Below, piece by piece: positions 1 through 8,967 of a stretch of 48,443 nt of DNA. Each line of letters begins with the position of its first letter. The first letter of the stretch is position 1. Both the position numbers and the translations under genes were made by a program. A model generated the notes under the pieces. It was not told the origin of the DNA. It did not search any database and saw only the letters and a program-made list of their open reading frames with translations. The stretch is from Williamsia sp. (GTDB lineage: Bacteria; Bacteroidota; Bacteroidia; Chitinophagales; Chitinophagaceae). The stretch covers positions 1 through 48,443 of the forward strand of contig JADCRZ010000046.1 of NCBI GenBank assembly GCA_015069695.1. Direction: 5' to 3'.

Positions 1-1
1 C

Positions 2-349
2 ACCTATGTGCCTGATGCAGCACGTGCTATGGCCTTGTTGGGCGAACATCCTGAGGCAGATAACCAGCTCTGGCATGTTCCCACCGCCCCGGCGCTTACC
101 GGCCGGCAGTTCATAGAAACGGCTGCCCGCGTTTTCAATACAAAACCGGCCTATGGTACGATCAACAAATTCATGCTTACCCTGGCAGGTATCTTCAACA
201 AGCTGATCGGTGAATCAGTCGAAATGTACTACCAATACCAGTACGATTATGTATTTGACTCTACCAAATTCGAACAGGCCTTCAACGTAAAACCTACCCC
301 TTGCGATGAAGGAATCAGGGAATTTGCACCCTTGCTCCCGTCCCGCTGA
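2..349 (+). CDS. NAD-dependent epimerase/reductase-like protein, C-terminal part (partial)
   Basis: This is the 3' end of a gene that begins before the window. The reading frame is open from base 2 and begins TYVPDAARAM, so no start codon is expected here. The Y-V-P-D-A-A-R-A pattern and the later hydrophobic segment with a YQYDYVFD stretch resemble the substrate-side C-terminal half of extended short-chain dehydrogenase/NAD-dependent epimerase proteins. In those proteins a 'YV.D.A.A' element follows the Rossmann domain. The nucleotide-binding GxxGxxG motif would lie outside the window, so cofactor and substrate cannot be judged. The gene ends with TGA about 180 bases before the likely start of the LytTR gene. 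The family call is moderate and the exact function is unknown. Confidence 0.6.
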   Translation, partial: TYVPDAARAMALLGEHPEADNQLWHVPTAPALTGRQFIETAARVFNTKPAYGTINKFMLTLAGIFNKLIGESVEMYYQYQYDYVFDSTKFEQAFNVKPTPCDEGIREFAPLLPSR

Positions 350-512
350 TACAGAAAACCGGCGCTTGTGACGCCTGTACCAAAGCAACCAAAGGAGCAC
401 GCCAGGGACGGGATGCAAAATCGTGAAAACCATTACATAGTTCTATCTCTTTTTGCTAAGCGGAAATCAGCATTCTGCCGGATTTGGAACGGGATTTTTA
501 ACGGGCTGTTTT

Positions 513-520
513 TATCTTTG
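513..520 (+). promoter_or_regulatory. Candidate -7 element (TATCTTTG) directly before the LytTR gene
   Basis: TATCTTTG matches the Bacteroidota -7 consensus TAnnTTTG and ends 6 nt before ATG 527, which would give a leaderless or nearly leaderless transcript. The nearest upstream TTTG (483-486) is 26 nt away, longer than the usual 17-23. The call is therefore weak. Confidence 0.25.
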
Positions 521-526
521 AAGAGT

Positions 527-1423
527 ATGATCTTAACGCAGCCATTTCCCGGGTATGTTTCTTCTTCCAAAATCATCCGGTTTACCTTGCTTGCCGGCTT
601 TGTGGTATTCCTGATCCTGATCTTATTCAGACCCTTTGGCATTGACGGGCCGCACAACAACTTTACCGTCTGGCATGCCCTGCTGTATGGATTGGGTACG
701 TTCGTTACTGCCAGTCTGAATGCTTATGTGCTGCCTCTCCTGTTTAGAAAATTCTTTCTGGAAGAACGCTGGAACGTAGGAAAGGAGCTGGTGCTCATGA
801 GCTGGCAGGTGGTCAGCATCAGTTTTATTAACCTGGGAATTACCCGTTTGCTGTATGCAGTAGATTTTACGCTTGCCGGGTTGCTGAATTTTTTATGGAT
901 CACTGCAGCCGTTGGTATATTCCCGGTAGCGATCATTATCTTATTAAAACAGCAGATCCTGTACCGCCGTTATGCACACAGCGCTGCAGAACTTGAGAAA
1001 AAGCTGCAGTACAAAACCGGCATCACAGAACCCCGCAAAACAAAGCCGGTCCAGTTGCCGGAAACCATTTTATTGGAAGGCAACAACCAGCACGAATCCC
1101 TGCAACTGGCGATCACGGACATCCGCTTTATCAACGCAGCCGATAATTATATCAAAGTACACTACCTGGAAGCGGGCAAGCCTGTGCAGACAGTTTTGCG
1201 CAGCACCCTTAAAAAAGCGCAATCCCTGCTGGAAGATCATCCACAGCTTTTCCGTTGTCACCGGGCTTATATCGTAAACCTGGCAGCCGTATCGCATATC
1301 AGCGGCAATGCCCAGGGTTTCAAACTCCATCTCCGGGACATACCCGAGCCTATTCCCGTGTCCCGCAACCTCAACGATGAAATTGCCCTGCTGATCGGCC
1401 AATACGCACCTGTTTCCCATTAG
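527..1423 (+). CDS. LytTR-family DNA-binding regulator with N-terminal membrane segments
   Basis: This is a probable transcription regulator of about 298 residues. Four hydrophobic segments (about residues 20-35, 51-73, 88-110 and 119-141) are followed by a charged linker and a C-terminal LytTR domain (about 179-292). LytTR hallmarks visible are ILLEGNN, IRFINAADNYIKVHY, the RSTLKKAQ helix and FRCHRAYIVNL. There is no receiver domain, so it is a membrane-tethered LytTR protein rather than a classic response regulator. The frame stays open upstream to a GTG at 368 and an ATG at 413. I chose ATG 527 because the protein then starts MILTQPFPGY just ahead of the first membrane helix, as in related proteins I recall. 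The longer N-terminus has no recognisable sequence. Targets are unknown, and no cognate histidine kinase lies nearby. Confidence 0.8.
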   Translation: MILTQPFPGYVSSSKIIRFTLLAGFVVFLILILFRPFGIDGPHNNFTVWHALLYGLGTFVTASLNAYVLPLLFRKFFLEERWNVGKELVLMSWQVVSISFINLGITRLLYAVDFTLAGLLNFLWITAAVGIFPVAIIILLKQQILYRRYAHSAAELEKKLQYKTGITEPRKTKPVQLPETILLEGNNQHESLQLAITDIRFINAADNYIKVHYLEAGKPVQTVLRSTLKKAQSLLEDHPQLFRCHRAYIVNLAAVSHISGNAQGFKLHLRDIPEPIPVSRNLNDEIALLIGQYAPVSH

Positions 1424-1560
1424 TCCCAGCAGCTTTACTGTCTGCCCCTCCCTTTGTTGTTCGTCCCAAATGCTTGCCAGCAGCCACTCCTGTTTGGAAC
1501 AAGCCTTGTTTGTGGCGCATCTTCGTTCTGTCGCCGCAAGGCATTCTACAAACACAACAA

Positions 1561-2226
1561 ATGAAACTACTGTTAAACATCGCGCTGGTCATCCACATTG
1601 CAACCGGCTTTCTTGCCCTGGTAACCGGATTTATTTCTATGCTGAACACAAAGGGGGGAAAGCGGCATCGCCTCACCGGAAAATTGTTTTTCATTGGCAT
1701 AACAGGTGTATTTGTTTCCGCTACCATCATCGCTGTAGCCAAGGGACTGGCTTTTTTACTCATGGTAGGCTTTTTCAGCTATTACCTGGCCTGCTCGGGA
1801 TACCGCAGTCTCTACCTGAAAAAGCTGCACCTCAAACAAAAACCGGCCTTGCTTGACTGGCTGATCAGTCTGGTAGGCGTGGTAGCCGGAGCAGCCCTGG
1901 TCTGGTTCAGCATGTATTGGTTCCGCGACCGGGGGGCCTGGGGCCTCGTTCCGCTCTTATTTGGTTTGTTTTGCGGGATAAGCGGCATTGGGGACCTGAA
2001 AAGATTTTTTGTGCCGCCAACAAACAAGCTGCACTGGATTACTACCCACGGCGGACGGATGGGTGGTTCTTTTGCCGCGACGCTGACGGCTTTTATTGTG
2101 GTAAACGTACAGATCGGTGCGTTAAGCTGGATCCTCTGGATCCTGCCGGGCCTGTTGGTGGGAGTCTGGATCACCCGGCTGCTGAGAAGATACAAGGTAA
2201 AAGCAGTTGTACCGGAAAGTGCCTAA
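1561..2226 (+). CDS. DUF2306-like multi-pass membrane protein
   Basis: This is an integral membrane protein of 221 residues with about six or seven hydrophobic segments. It has an N-terminal helix containing a His (LVIHIATGF), a short basic loop KGGKRHRLTGKLF after the second segment, and a later THGGRMGGSFAATLTAF segment. The His-containing helix and the GGKxHRxxG loop resemble DUF2306-type membrane proteins of unknown function. I chose ATG 1561 because the frame upstream, back to 1474, encodes unrelated-looking sequence while MKLLLNIAL begins directly with a membrane helix. The gene follows the LytTR gene on the same strand after about 137 bases and ends at a strong hairpin. No catalytic motif is visible. 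Function is unknown. Confidence 0.6.
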   Translation: MKLLLNIALVIHIATGFLALVTGFISMLNTKGGKRHRLTGKLFFIGITGVFVSATIIAVAKGLAFLLMVGFFSYYLACSGYRSLYLKKLHLKQKPALLDWLISLVGVVAGAALVWFSMYWFRDRGAWGLVPLLFGLFCGISGIGDLKRFFVPPTNKLHWITTHGGRMGGSFAATLTAFIVVNVQIGALSWILWILPGLLVGVWITRLLRRYKVKAVVPESA

Positions 2227-2250
2227 TGGCCGGAACCTGTTCTGATAATA

Positions 2251-2284
2251 AAAAAAATCGCCCCGGAAGGAGGCGATTTTTTTT
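2251..2284. terminator. Bidirectional intrinsic terminator
   Basis: The arms AAAAAAATCGCC (2251-2262) and GGCGATTTTTTT (2272-2283) pair perfectly, leaving a 9-nt loop, and a run of eight T follows the GGCGA. The A-run on the left arm gives the same layout on the minus strand. It sits between the convergent membrane-protein gene and the DUF1735 gene, so it can serve both. Confidence 0.85.
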
Positions 2285-2301
2285 ATTGCTGCGGGAAAGA
2301 A

Positions 2302-2820
2302 TTACTGCTTGGTTATAGGCACCAGATAGGTTTTATAGTTGCTGCCAATATTTTGACCGCTTGCATCGGTGATCGCAATGGCCAGCATATTGCTTTTTGT
2401 AAAATCTATTTTGGAACCAAAAATCTGGAACGGTACAGAAGCGTCGTTCTTGCCTGCCGGTACGGTGATCTTATAGTTCGATACTTTATAAGCATCCGCG
2501 TTCAGCATCGTCCATTTTGCATTGAACTTGGTGTTATAATCCGTCACTGCCGTAGGTGCATCTGCCATGGTGATAACCACATCTTTGCTCAGCGCATGTT
2601 CCCATGATACGCGTGCATAAAGGGTGAAAGAAGTGTCCCGGGCGGCGTTGATCTTGGTTGTCTGGGCAGTGGTAAAAGCGGTAGACCGGGGCCAGTTGGA
2701 ATTGGGAATGATAACGACCGGGTCAATATTTACATAGTCCGTCAGGGGCTTATCCTTCAGGCAAGATGAAAGGGTAAATAACGTGGAAACGATGATGAGT
2801 ATATTTAGAATTCTTTTCAT
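2302..2820 (-). CDS. DUF1735-type lipoprotein of the SusCD operon
   Basis: This is a surface or periplasmic lipoprotein of 172 residues. The N-terminus is a lipoprotein signal peptide ending in LSSCLKD, with the lipidated Cys at about residue 20. The remainder fits the DUF1735 family (the N-terminal domain of many Bacteroidota glycan-locus lipoproteins). It has a beta-rich stretch FTLYARVSW followed by a block describing a D-Y-N-x-K-F position, a K-x-x-N-Y-K-I-T-V-P-A-G-K strand and an AIAITDASG strand. It is the third gene after SusC and SusD (43-base gap), the usual position for an accessory substrate-binding lipoprotein. No catalytic domain follows; the protein is only this one domain. The ligand is unknown. 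Confidence 0.75.
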   Translation of the reverse strand: MKRILNILIIVSTLFTLSSCLKDKPLTDYVNIDPVVIIPNSNWPRSTAFTTAQTTKINAARDTSFTLYARVSWEHALSKDVVITMADAPTAVTDYNTKFNAKWTMLNADAYKVSNYKITVPAGKNDASVPFQIFGSKIDFTKSNMLAIAITDASGQNIGSNYKTYLVPITKQ

Positions 2821-2863
2821 GATACTGCTTTGGAATAATTGATTGGTTTGATAGCGGTCGCTG

Positions 2864-4477
2864 TTAGGGCATCCACCAGATTTTATCTGTGAACTGGCTG
2901 CCTGCGAGCCGGCCGGTCTGCGGTACGTTGGCCAGGTTGTAGGAAAGTTCCGTGCTCGGGTAGAGCAGCCGCACCGGGATCACCAGCGAGGTGCGTCCGG
3001 CGCTTTGCGATAGCTGAATAACGGGAAAATTACCGTTGCGGCGGTAATCCGTCCATGTTTCCAATCCGTCCAGCGGAACCAGGGCAAGGTATTTCTGGTA
3101 GGCGATCAGCTTCAGTTTATCGGTAGCTGCTGTCCACACTACATTGGCCTGATAAGATTTGCCGGTAGCGCCGGTATACCAGGTGTTGAACTGGGTGGCG
3201 GCAGTAGTGGAAGAGCCGCCTACATTGAGCCAGATAAAAGATTCCTGTACAGCAGCTTTATAAGCTGTTTCAGCATTGCCGGCCAGGTAACCCCTTTGAA
3301 TGGCTTCTGCCTGCAGGAACAGGCTTTCGATAGAAGTAATGATCCAGGCACGCATGTCCCAGCCTTTGATGATGCCGGTATTGGCTGAGGCGGAAGCGCC
3401 AGCAGCAGTAATGCCTCCTACGCGTGAAACGTAATTGGCTGTCTGGTATTTGTGCACGGAGTTGTCGGTAGCCAGGCCATAGTCATTTCCCCGGTAGTTC
3501 TTGGGGTCCAGCGTAGGCGTAGGTTCGGCTGCACCGGCAGGCAGCGCGGTCGCAATAGCTTTGTAGTCATAAGCAACCCGCGGGTCGCTGTCTATCTTAA
3601 GGAAGTTGAGCAGCGTATTGTTCGCGCGGCTTGATGTAGGGTCCTGTCCGGCCATGGTAAATCCATAGCTGGAGTAGTATGGATTGGGCTGTGATTGAGA
3701 GTAACCGGGGTTCACAGAAGCTGTTTTGCCTGTTTCCAGAAAGCCGGAACCTTCCGCTACGATCTTGGCCATTTCTGTTTTGATATAATCCTGCCGGTCG
3801 GCCCGGTTGGCCTGGTGCATAAGCAGGCGCAGCTTAAGGGTATTGCCGAATTTTGCCCATTGGGTTTTATCTGCGGCAAACATGATGTCGACCGTTTTTG
3901 CATTGGGATTGGCAGCAAGGTCGTACCCTTTGATATACACCATGCCTGTATCAATTTGTTTGAGCAGGTCTTCATAGATCGCTTTCGGATCGTCGTATTT
4001 TGGTGTGATATAGGTTAATCCCTGCAGGGCCTGCGAGTAGGGTATGCTGTTGTAAGCGTCTACTATGCGGGCAAAATTGAGTGCTTTTATGATCTTGGCC
4101 GCACCTACATAAAAAGTCTGGCCTTTGGTTTTACCTACATTCTCTATAAACTGCAGGTCTTCGTTGATGTCGAGCGGTGTGGTAAAGGCGGCCGTGTTGA
4201 AGGTTGTGCTGATATTATACGATTCCTCTTCGGTAGAAGGCGCCACACCGGCTGCCGTTGCAATAAAGCCCATCCAGCGGAACAGGAAGCCATAGCCTGT
4301 GTTGATATTGGATGCTGTGTTGGAGAGGGCGCCGGGAAACACCAGATAAGGATCAATGTTCGCTGTTACAGCGGCGTTGGGATTTGTATTGATGTCCAGC
4401 TGTTTGGCACAACCGGCCGACACCAGCATAAAAACGGTGGCACAAGCCAGGTAAGGTGAATATTTGAACAATTTCAT
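2864..4477 (-). CDS. SusD/RagB-family outer-membrane lipoprotein
   Basis: This is the ligand-capturing surface lipoprotein of a SusC/SusD uptake complex, 537 residues. The signal peptide ends LVSAGCAK, giving a lipidated Cys near residue 23. The DINTNPNAA segment just after it and the helical TPR-like body (e.g. AAKIIKALNFARIVDAYNSIPYSQA at about 125-150) are typical of the SusD-like family. So is the C-terminal run with LFLQAEAIQRGY and DGLETWTDYRRNGNFP. It begins 18 bases after the SusC stop, so the two are translated from one message. SusD proteins act as lids over the SusC barrel. No polysaccharide-degrading enzyme is encoded nearby, so the substrate (glycan, peptide or other) cannot be inferred. 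Confidence 0.93.
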   Translation of the reverse strand: MKLFKYSPYLACATVFMLVSAGCAKQLDINTNPNAAVTANIDPYLVFPGALSNTASNINTGYGFLFRWMGFIATAAGVAPSTEEESYNISTTFNTAAFTTPLDINEDLQFIENVGKTKGQTFYVGAAKIIKALNFARIVDAYNSIPYSQALQGLTYITPKYDDPKAIYEDLLKQIDTGMVYIKGYDLAANPNAKTVDIMFAADKTQWAKFGNTLKLRLLMHQANRADRQDYIKTEMAKIVAEGSGFLETGKTASVNPGYSQSQPNPYYSSYGFTMAGQDPTSSRANNTLLNFLKIDSDPRVAYDYKAIATALPAGAAEPTPTLDPKNYRGNDYGLATDNSVHKYQTANYVSRVGGITAAGASASANTGIIKGWDMRAWIITSIESLFLQAEAIQRGYLAGNAETAYKAAVQESFIWLNVGGSSTTAATQFNTWYTGATGKSYQANVVWTAATDKLKLIAYQKYLALVPLDGLETWTDYRRNGNFPVIQLSQSAGRTSLVIPVRLLYPSTELSYNLANVPQTGRLAGSQFTDKIWWMP

Positions 4478-4495
4478 TTCTTTTGAACGTTTTGA

Positions 4496-7400
4496 TTAAA
4501 AGGTCAGGTTCACATTAAAGCCCATCAGGCGGGTAGGAGGCGTTTGTGAGATGGTGGTCGATCCTATCGCATTGCCTGTAGTGCTGGAGAATTCCGGATC
4601 AGTCCACCAGTTGGTAGACGGGCGCAGCATCAGCAGGTTCCTGCCGATCAGTGAAACGGTCGCTTTCTTGATAAACTTGGTTTTTGCCATCATGTTTTTG
4701 GGAAGATCATACGCCAGCACAACCTCTCTCAATTTCCAGAAAGCAGCGCTTGTATAGTAGTTGGTATTGGTATTCCGGAAGCTGGTAGCCTGTAAAAAGT
4801 CATACTGGTTGTTGATGACCACAATGTCTTTGTTCTCGACGTATTTTCCATCCTGCAGGTATACCGAATTGGGTATAACAAAACGCTGTCTGCCGTTTGT
4901 TCCTGAAAGGCGGTCTATGCCGGTAAACGCATAGCTGCTTCCTACGGCATTGTAGATATAGTTGCCGCTCCTGTATTCGGCCACCATTCTTAGGCTAAGC
5001 CCCTTGTAGCTGAAGTCGGTTGTAAAGCCTGCAATGTATTTGGGATTGTTGCGGCCAAAAATGGTGGGCGTGGTGTTCTGCTTGGGGAACCCGCTGATCG
5101 GGTCTACGATCACCCGGCCCAGCGAATCGCGGAACCAGTCGGTGAGCTTGAAAACATAGGCAGGGTATCCCTTGATCGCGTAGGTGTTGTTCCCGTTGGA
5201 TACCTCTTTGAGATCTTTGTATACTTCCAGCACTTTGCTGTCATTGATGCTCAGGTTGCCGCTGATGTTCCATTTAAACTGCCCGATCTGGAAGAGGGGC
5301 GTGAGGCGCAGGTCGAACTCAAGGCCTTTGTTCAGGAACCTGGCGGCATTAAGGGGAGCCACTGTAAAGCCGGTAGCCTGGGAAATATTTACGTTGATCA
5401 CCTGGTCGTCGTTGTTCTGGTAGTAATAAGTCGCTTCCAGGCTGATGCGGTTGTGGAGGAAGTTTGCTTCCAGCCCTGTTTCGTACGATTCAACTTTTTC
5501 GGGCTTGATGAAGGGGTTGTTGATCGTATTGCTTACAGCATAAGATGCGATGGAACCGTACGGATAGCTGCCCGTCGGAGACAGCGTACTTTCCAGCGAA
5601 TAAGGATTGATGGTTACGTTACCGGTGATGTTCCAGGCTGCTTTTACCTTGAGGTAGTTCAGGAACTCATTGTTCTTGATAGATGGTATGGCGTCGCTGA
5701 GCACCACGGCTGCGTTCACGCCTGGGTAAAAAATAGACCACAAGGTTTTATTCAACCTTGAATCCCAGTCGTTGCGGCTGGTAAATTCCAGGTTTGCCCA
5801 GTTTTTATATCCGATGCCTACGCTTCCGAAGCCGGATATGATCCTCGACAGGGAATAGGATTCATCTGCGCCCGGAATACCCGTGTAAGCTGATACGTTG
5901 AACAGGGTTGGTATGGCCAGGTTGCTGCCTGATACACTGACATTCTTGGAATAGCTCTGCCTGAACGAGGTACCTGCCACTACTTTCAGGTTGAAATCTC
6001 CGAATGTTTTGTCGGCGCTGGCGATCAGGTCGTTGGTGATCCTGGTTCCGAGATTGTTGTAATCACTTACAGATGCCAGCTTGTCGTTGCGGGCCTGGTA
6101 GATCGGATAGGCTTTTGCCAGGGGGGAGTAGAAGATGGCTCCCGTGGTCGATTTGCCTGTTTCGGCGCTCACTGTCAAGCCGACGCGGTTGGTAATATCC
6201 AACCAAGCAAAGGGCTTTACATTCAGCGAAATATTACCTACAAAGCGGTCGTATCTTGACTTGGCCCTTAACCGGTCAATTTCTTCGTATGGATTCGCGT
6301 AGTAGTCATTGTAGAAGTGGTTGTGATCGGCCCACTGGTAATTTTTATAATCTTTATAGCTGGTCAGCGGGATATCGCCCGGCGTATTGATCACCAGGTT
6401 GTAAATGCCTCCTGTTGTTGTATTGGAGGTTTGCTGGATATAGTTCAGGTTGGTCTGCAGGTTGAACTTGCCGAACTTCCTGTTGGAGTTGATGCGGAAG
6501 CTGGTTCTGCGGGCCTCGTCCTTGGGCATGATGCTCTTGGTTTTTACATCCTGCACAGATAAGAATATGTCGCCCCTTTCATCTCCTGAGCGGACGGAGA
6601 CATCATTCTGTATGGTGATGCCTGTTTCAAAAAAGCGTTTCTTTTCATCAGGTATGTAGGAGTACTTAACCCGCTGATATTTTCCGTTCTCATCGGCTCT
6701 TCCGATGTTGACTGAATCGCCGTTGAAAGCCAGTCCCCATGACTGGTTTTCAATGGGGTCGTAGGTGCCGTCACCAAACTGGTCGTAAGCAGAACCGCTG
6801 CCGAACCTGGTTTGCAGATCAGGCATAAAGCTTATTTTTTCAAAGAAAGTAGTATTGCCGACGCTCACTTCCGGTCTTCTGGTAGTACCTTTTTTTGTTG
6901 TTACGAGTATTACCCCGTTTACTCCATCCGGGCCATAAATGGCGGAAGCGTTGGCGCCTTTGAGTACGCTGATATTGTCTACATCATTGGGATTGATGGT
7001 GTTGATATAGCTTAAAGCAACCGGTGCACCGTCGATTACCAACAGCGGCTGGTTGTTACCGGTCAAGGAGCGGATGCCTCTCAGCACAATACGGGTATCG
7101 GCAAATACGCCGTTGTTCACTGTACTGATCTGTAAACCGGAAACTTTTCCCACCAAACCATTCTGGACATTGGTCGTTCTGGCTTGTGTGAGTTCATCTG
7201 CTTTAACGGTAGCTGCGGAGTATCCCAATGAACGGGCCTGGCGCTTTATACCCAGGGCCGTTACCACTACTTCTTCCATTTGTCCGGTCCCTGCCTGGAG
7301 CACAACCGTATGGATCGCTGCATTGGAGGGAATAAGCGGGGTTTCTTTGTAACCGGAAGCAGAAACAGAGAGGCGGGTATTGGCAGGAATGGTAATCTTG

Positions 7401-7579
7401 AAATTACCATCTGCATCGGCGGTAGTACCGGTCTTTCTTCCGGTTATGGTAATGCTGGCAAATGGAACAGGTGCTCCTTTTTCATCCCGGACCACACCGG
7501 TGATCGTGCGGTTCTGTGCCTGGGCAAATGCGCAAGACATCAGCACCAGTAGCAGTGTAAAACATTTTCTCATGTGCAT
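4496..7579 (-). CDS. SusC/RagA-family TonB-linked outer-membrane transporter
   Basis: This is a TonB-dependent outer-membrane importer of 1027 residues, a usual size for SusC. Order of parts: a signal peptide ending in CAFAQAQ (about 22), then a carboxypeptidase-regulatory-like beta-sandwich with GVVRDEKGAPVPFASITI. Next come a TonB box-like EEVVVTALG at about 105, a plug domain with NGLVGKVSGLQI and GVNGVILVTTKKG, and the 22-strand barrel region ending in MGFNVNLTF, with a terminal aromatic residue as barrel-assembly signal. It is the first gene of the SusC-SusD-DUF1735 operon. An in-frame ATG two codons later (7573) is an equally good start. The 263-base AT-rich leader upstream should hold the promoter, but no consensus match was found. 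An ECF sigma/anti-sigma pair is absent here. Confidence 0.95.
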   Translation of the reverse strand: MHMRKCFTLLLVLMSCAFAQAQNRTITGVVRDEKGAPVPFASITITGRKTGTTADADGNFKITIPANTRLSVSASGYKETPLIPSNAAIHTVVLQAGTGQMEEVVVTALGIKRQARSLGYSAATVKADELTQARTTNVQNGLVGKVSGLQISTVNNGVFADTRIVLRGIRSLTGNNQPLLVIDGAPVALSYINTINPNDVDNISVLKGANASAIYGPDGVNGVILVTTKKGTTRRPEVSVGNTTFFEKISFMPDLQTRFGSGSAYDQFGDGTYDPIENQSWGLAFNGDSVNIGRADENGKYQRVKYSYIPDEKKRFFETGITIQNDVSVRSGDERGDIFLSVQDVKTKSIMPKDEARRTSFRINSNRKFGKFNLQTNLNYIQQTSNTTTGGIYNLVINTPGDIPLTSYKDYKNYQWADHNHFYNDYYANPYEEIDRLRAKSRYDRFVGNISLNVKPFAWLDITNRVGLTVSAETGKSTTGAIFYSPLAKAYPIYQARNDKLASVSDYNNLGTRITNDLIASADKTFGDFNLKVVAGTSFRQSYSKNVSVSGSNLAIPTLFNVSAYTGIPGADESYSLSRIISGFGSVGIGYKNWANLEFTSRNDWDSRLNKTLWSIFYPGVNAAVVLSDAIPSIKNNEFLNYLKVKAAWNITGNVTINPYSLESTLSPTGSYPYGSIASYAVSNTINNPFIKPEKVESYETGLEANFLHNRISLEATYYYQNNDDQVINVNISQATGFTVAPLNAARFLNKGLEFDLRLTPLFQIGQFKWNISGNLSINDSKVLEVYKDLKEVSNGNNTYAIKGYPAYVFKLTDWFRDSLGRVIVDPISGFPKQNTTPTIFGRNNPKYIAGFTTDFSYKGLSLRMVAEYRSGNYIYNAVGSSYAFTGIDRLSGTNGRQRFVIPNSVYLQDGKYVENKDIVVINNQYDFLQATSFRNTNTNYYTSAAFWKLREVVLAYDLPKNMMAKTKFIKKATVSLIGRNLLMLRPSTNWWTDPEFSSTTGNAIGSTTISQTPPTRLMGFNVNLTF

Positions 7580-7772
7580 ATATAGTTTAGTAAAAAAGAC
7601 TACGATAGTATTCTCTCCAGCACTACAATAGTTCAGTATATCATAGGAAACGGAAGAAAGGGGATGGCGAGAGCAAGGGTTAAAGCTGCAATATTAAAAA
7701 ATAATGTTAATTCTGGAAATTTTTCTTTAATTAACAGCCAAATAACAATTTTTTGGGCAAAAAATAGCTCTC

Positions 7773-7799
7773 CTGGGAAAAATCCTAGTCTTTTCCCAG
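7773..7799 (-). terminator. Intrinsic terminator after the YbdK-like gene
   Basis: A perfect 9-bp stem (CTGGGAAAA with TTTTCCCAG, 9-nt loop) lies 43 bases past the stop of the YbdK-like gene. On the minus strand it is followed within a few bases by TATTTTTTG. The rest of the 7580-7842 gap is AT-rich and shows no gene or clear promoter match. Confidence 0.7.
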
Positions 7800-7842
7800 C
7801 GTTACGGATATATATATTATTTTTTAAGGTGTGAGAAGCGGT

Positions 7843-8964
7843 TTAGTCAATTCCCACTAAGAACTGTGTATGGATGTAGTCAACCAGCTGCGCCATATCG
7901 CCCGTTTCGTCTACAATCTTCAACTGCCGGTCGGCGCCTGTACCTTGGTCCAGTATCTTTTGTACCAGCGGGAGCATATGCCGGCTGCCCAGCGGATCAA
8001 CCACATCATCAATAAAATCAAGCAGCTCGTAAATCAGCACACGGGTATTTACTTCGGCTTCAATGCCAAAATCGATCAGGCTGCCATCAAGGCCATATCG
8101 GCCTGCCCGCCATTTGTTTTCGGTTACCAGGGCCCGTGGGTAGATCATGTAGTTCATGTTCTTGGAGCGCAGCTTGTACAGCTTGGCGCATACGCCCTGG
8201 AACAGGGTGGCAATAGCAATGGTTTCTTCTACCGTCATCGGTACATCGCAAATGCGGAACTCTACCGTGTTAAAGAAGGGATGCACCCGGAGATCCCACC
8301 AGATTTTTTTTGCGTTGTCGATGCAGTTGGTTTTGATCAGCAGGTTCACGTACCGGTCGTAGGCCTCAATGCTTTCAAAATAATCGGGAATACCGGTACG
8401 GGGAAATTTATCAAAAACTTTTGTGCGAAAAGACTTGTAGCCGGTCCTTCTGCCTTCCCAGAAGGGAGAGTTGGTGCTCAGGGCATAGATATGCGGCAGG
8501 AAATAGCGGGCCGAGTTGGCAATGTGGATGGCCATGTCGCGGCTTTCCATGCCTACATGCACGTGCAGGCCAAAGATCAGGTTGCTGCGGGCCGCTTCCT
8601 GCAGCTCGTTCACGATCTCATTGTAACGGGCATGATCGGTGATCAGCTGGCTCTGCCAGTGGCTGAATGGATGGGTACCCGAAGCACCCATCCAGAAACC
8701 CAGGTTGCCGGCAATGTCTGAAATGGTTTTGCGCAGCAGGGCTACATCTTTGTATGCCTCGTCAATATCCTGGCATATATCGGTACCCACCTCTACCACC
8801 GCCTGGTGCATCTCTGCTTTTACCTTGTCCTTGATCACCTTATGGCCTTCCTGGACGATCTTTTGTTCATGGCTGGTCAGCTCTTTTGTGTGCGGGTCAA
8901 GTACCATGTACTCTTCTTCCACACCCAGGGTAAAATGCTTGTAATTCAGATTTGGCATACGCAA
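7843..8964 (-). CDS. YbdK-type carboxylate-amine ligase (GCS2 family)
   Basis: This is a 373-residue ATP-dependent carboxylate-amine ligase of the glutamate-cysteine ligase type 2 (GCS2) superfamily. Motifs in order: GVEEEY (14-19), EVGTDIC (58-64), GASGTHP (93-99), GLHVHVGM (132-139), WWDLRVHP with TVEFRICD (222-240) and NKWRAGRYGLDG (283-294). The clustered Glu, His and Arg residues are those that bind metal/ATP and the acceptor acid in the family. E. coli YbdK shows weak gamma-glutamyl-cysteine ligase activity, so a peptide or amide bond-forming reaction is expected, but the substrate is not readable from sequence. It is the last gene of a tight minus-strand operon after ATP-grasp and Uma2 genes (3-base gap from Uma2). 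The start may be the second ATG (8958). Confidence 0.9.
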   Translation of the reverse strand: MRMPNLNYKHFTLGVEEEYMVLDPHTKELTSHEQKIVQEGHKVIKDKVKAEMHQAVVEVGTDICQDIDEAYKDVALLRKTISDIAGNLGFWMGASGTHPFSHWQSQLITDHARYNEIVNELQEAARSNLIFGLHVHVGMESRDMAIHIANSARYFLPHIYALSTNSPFWEGRRTGYKSFRTKVFDKFPRTGIPDYFESIEAYDRYVNLLIKTNCIDNAKKIWWDLRVHPFFNTVEFRICDVPMTVEETIAIATLFQGVCAKLYKLRSKNMNYMIYPRALVTENKWRAGRYGLDGSLIDFGIEAEVNTRVLIYELLDFIDDVVDPLGSRHMLPLVQKILDQGTGADRQLKIVDETGDMAQLVDYIHTQFLVGID

Positions 8965-8967
8965 TTT

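Noticed and set aside
7870-8721. A 283-codon plus-strand frame opposite the YbdK-like gene
   Set aside because: The minus strand carries an intact GCS2-family enzyme. The opposing frame shows no family features.
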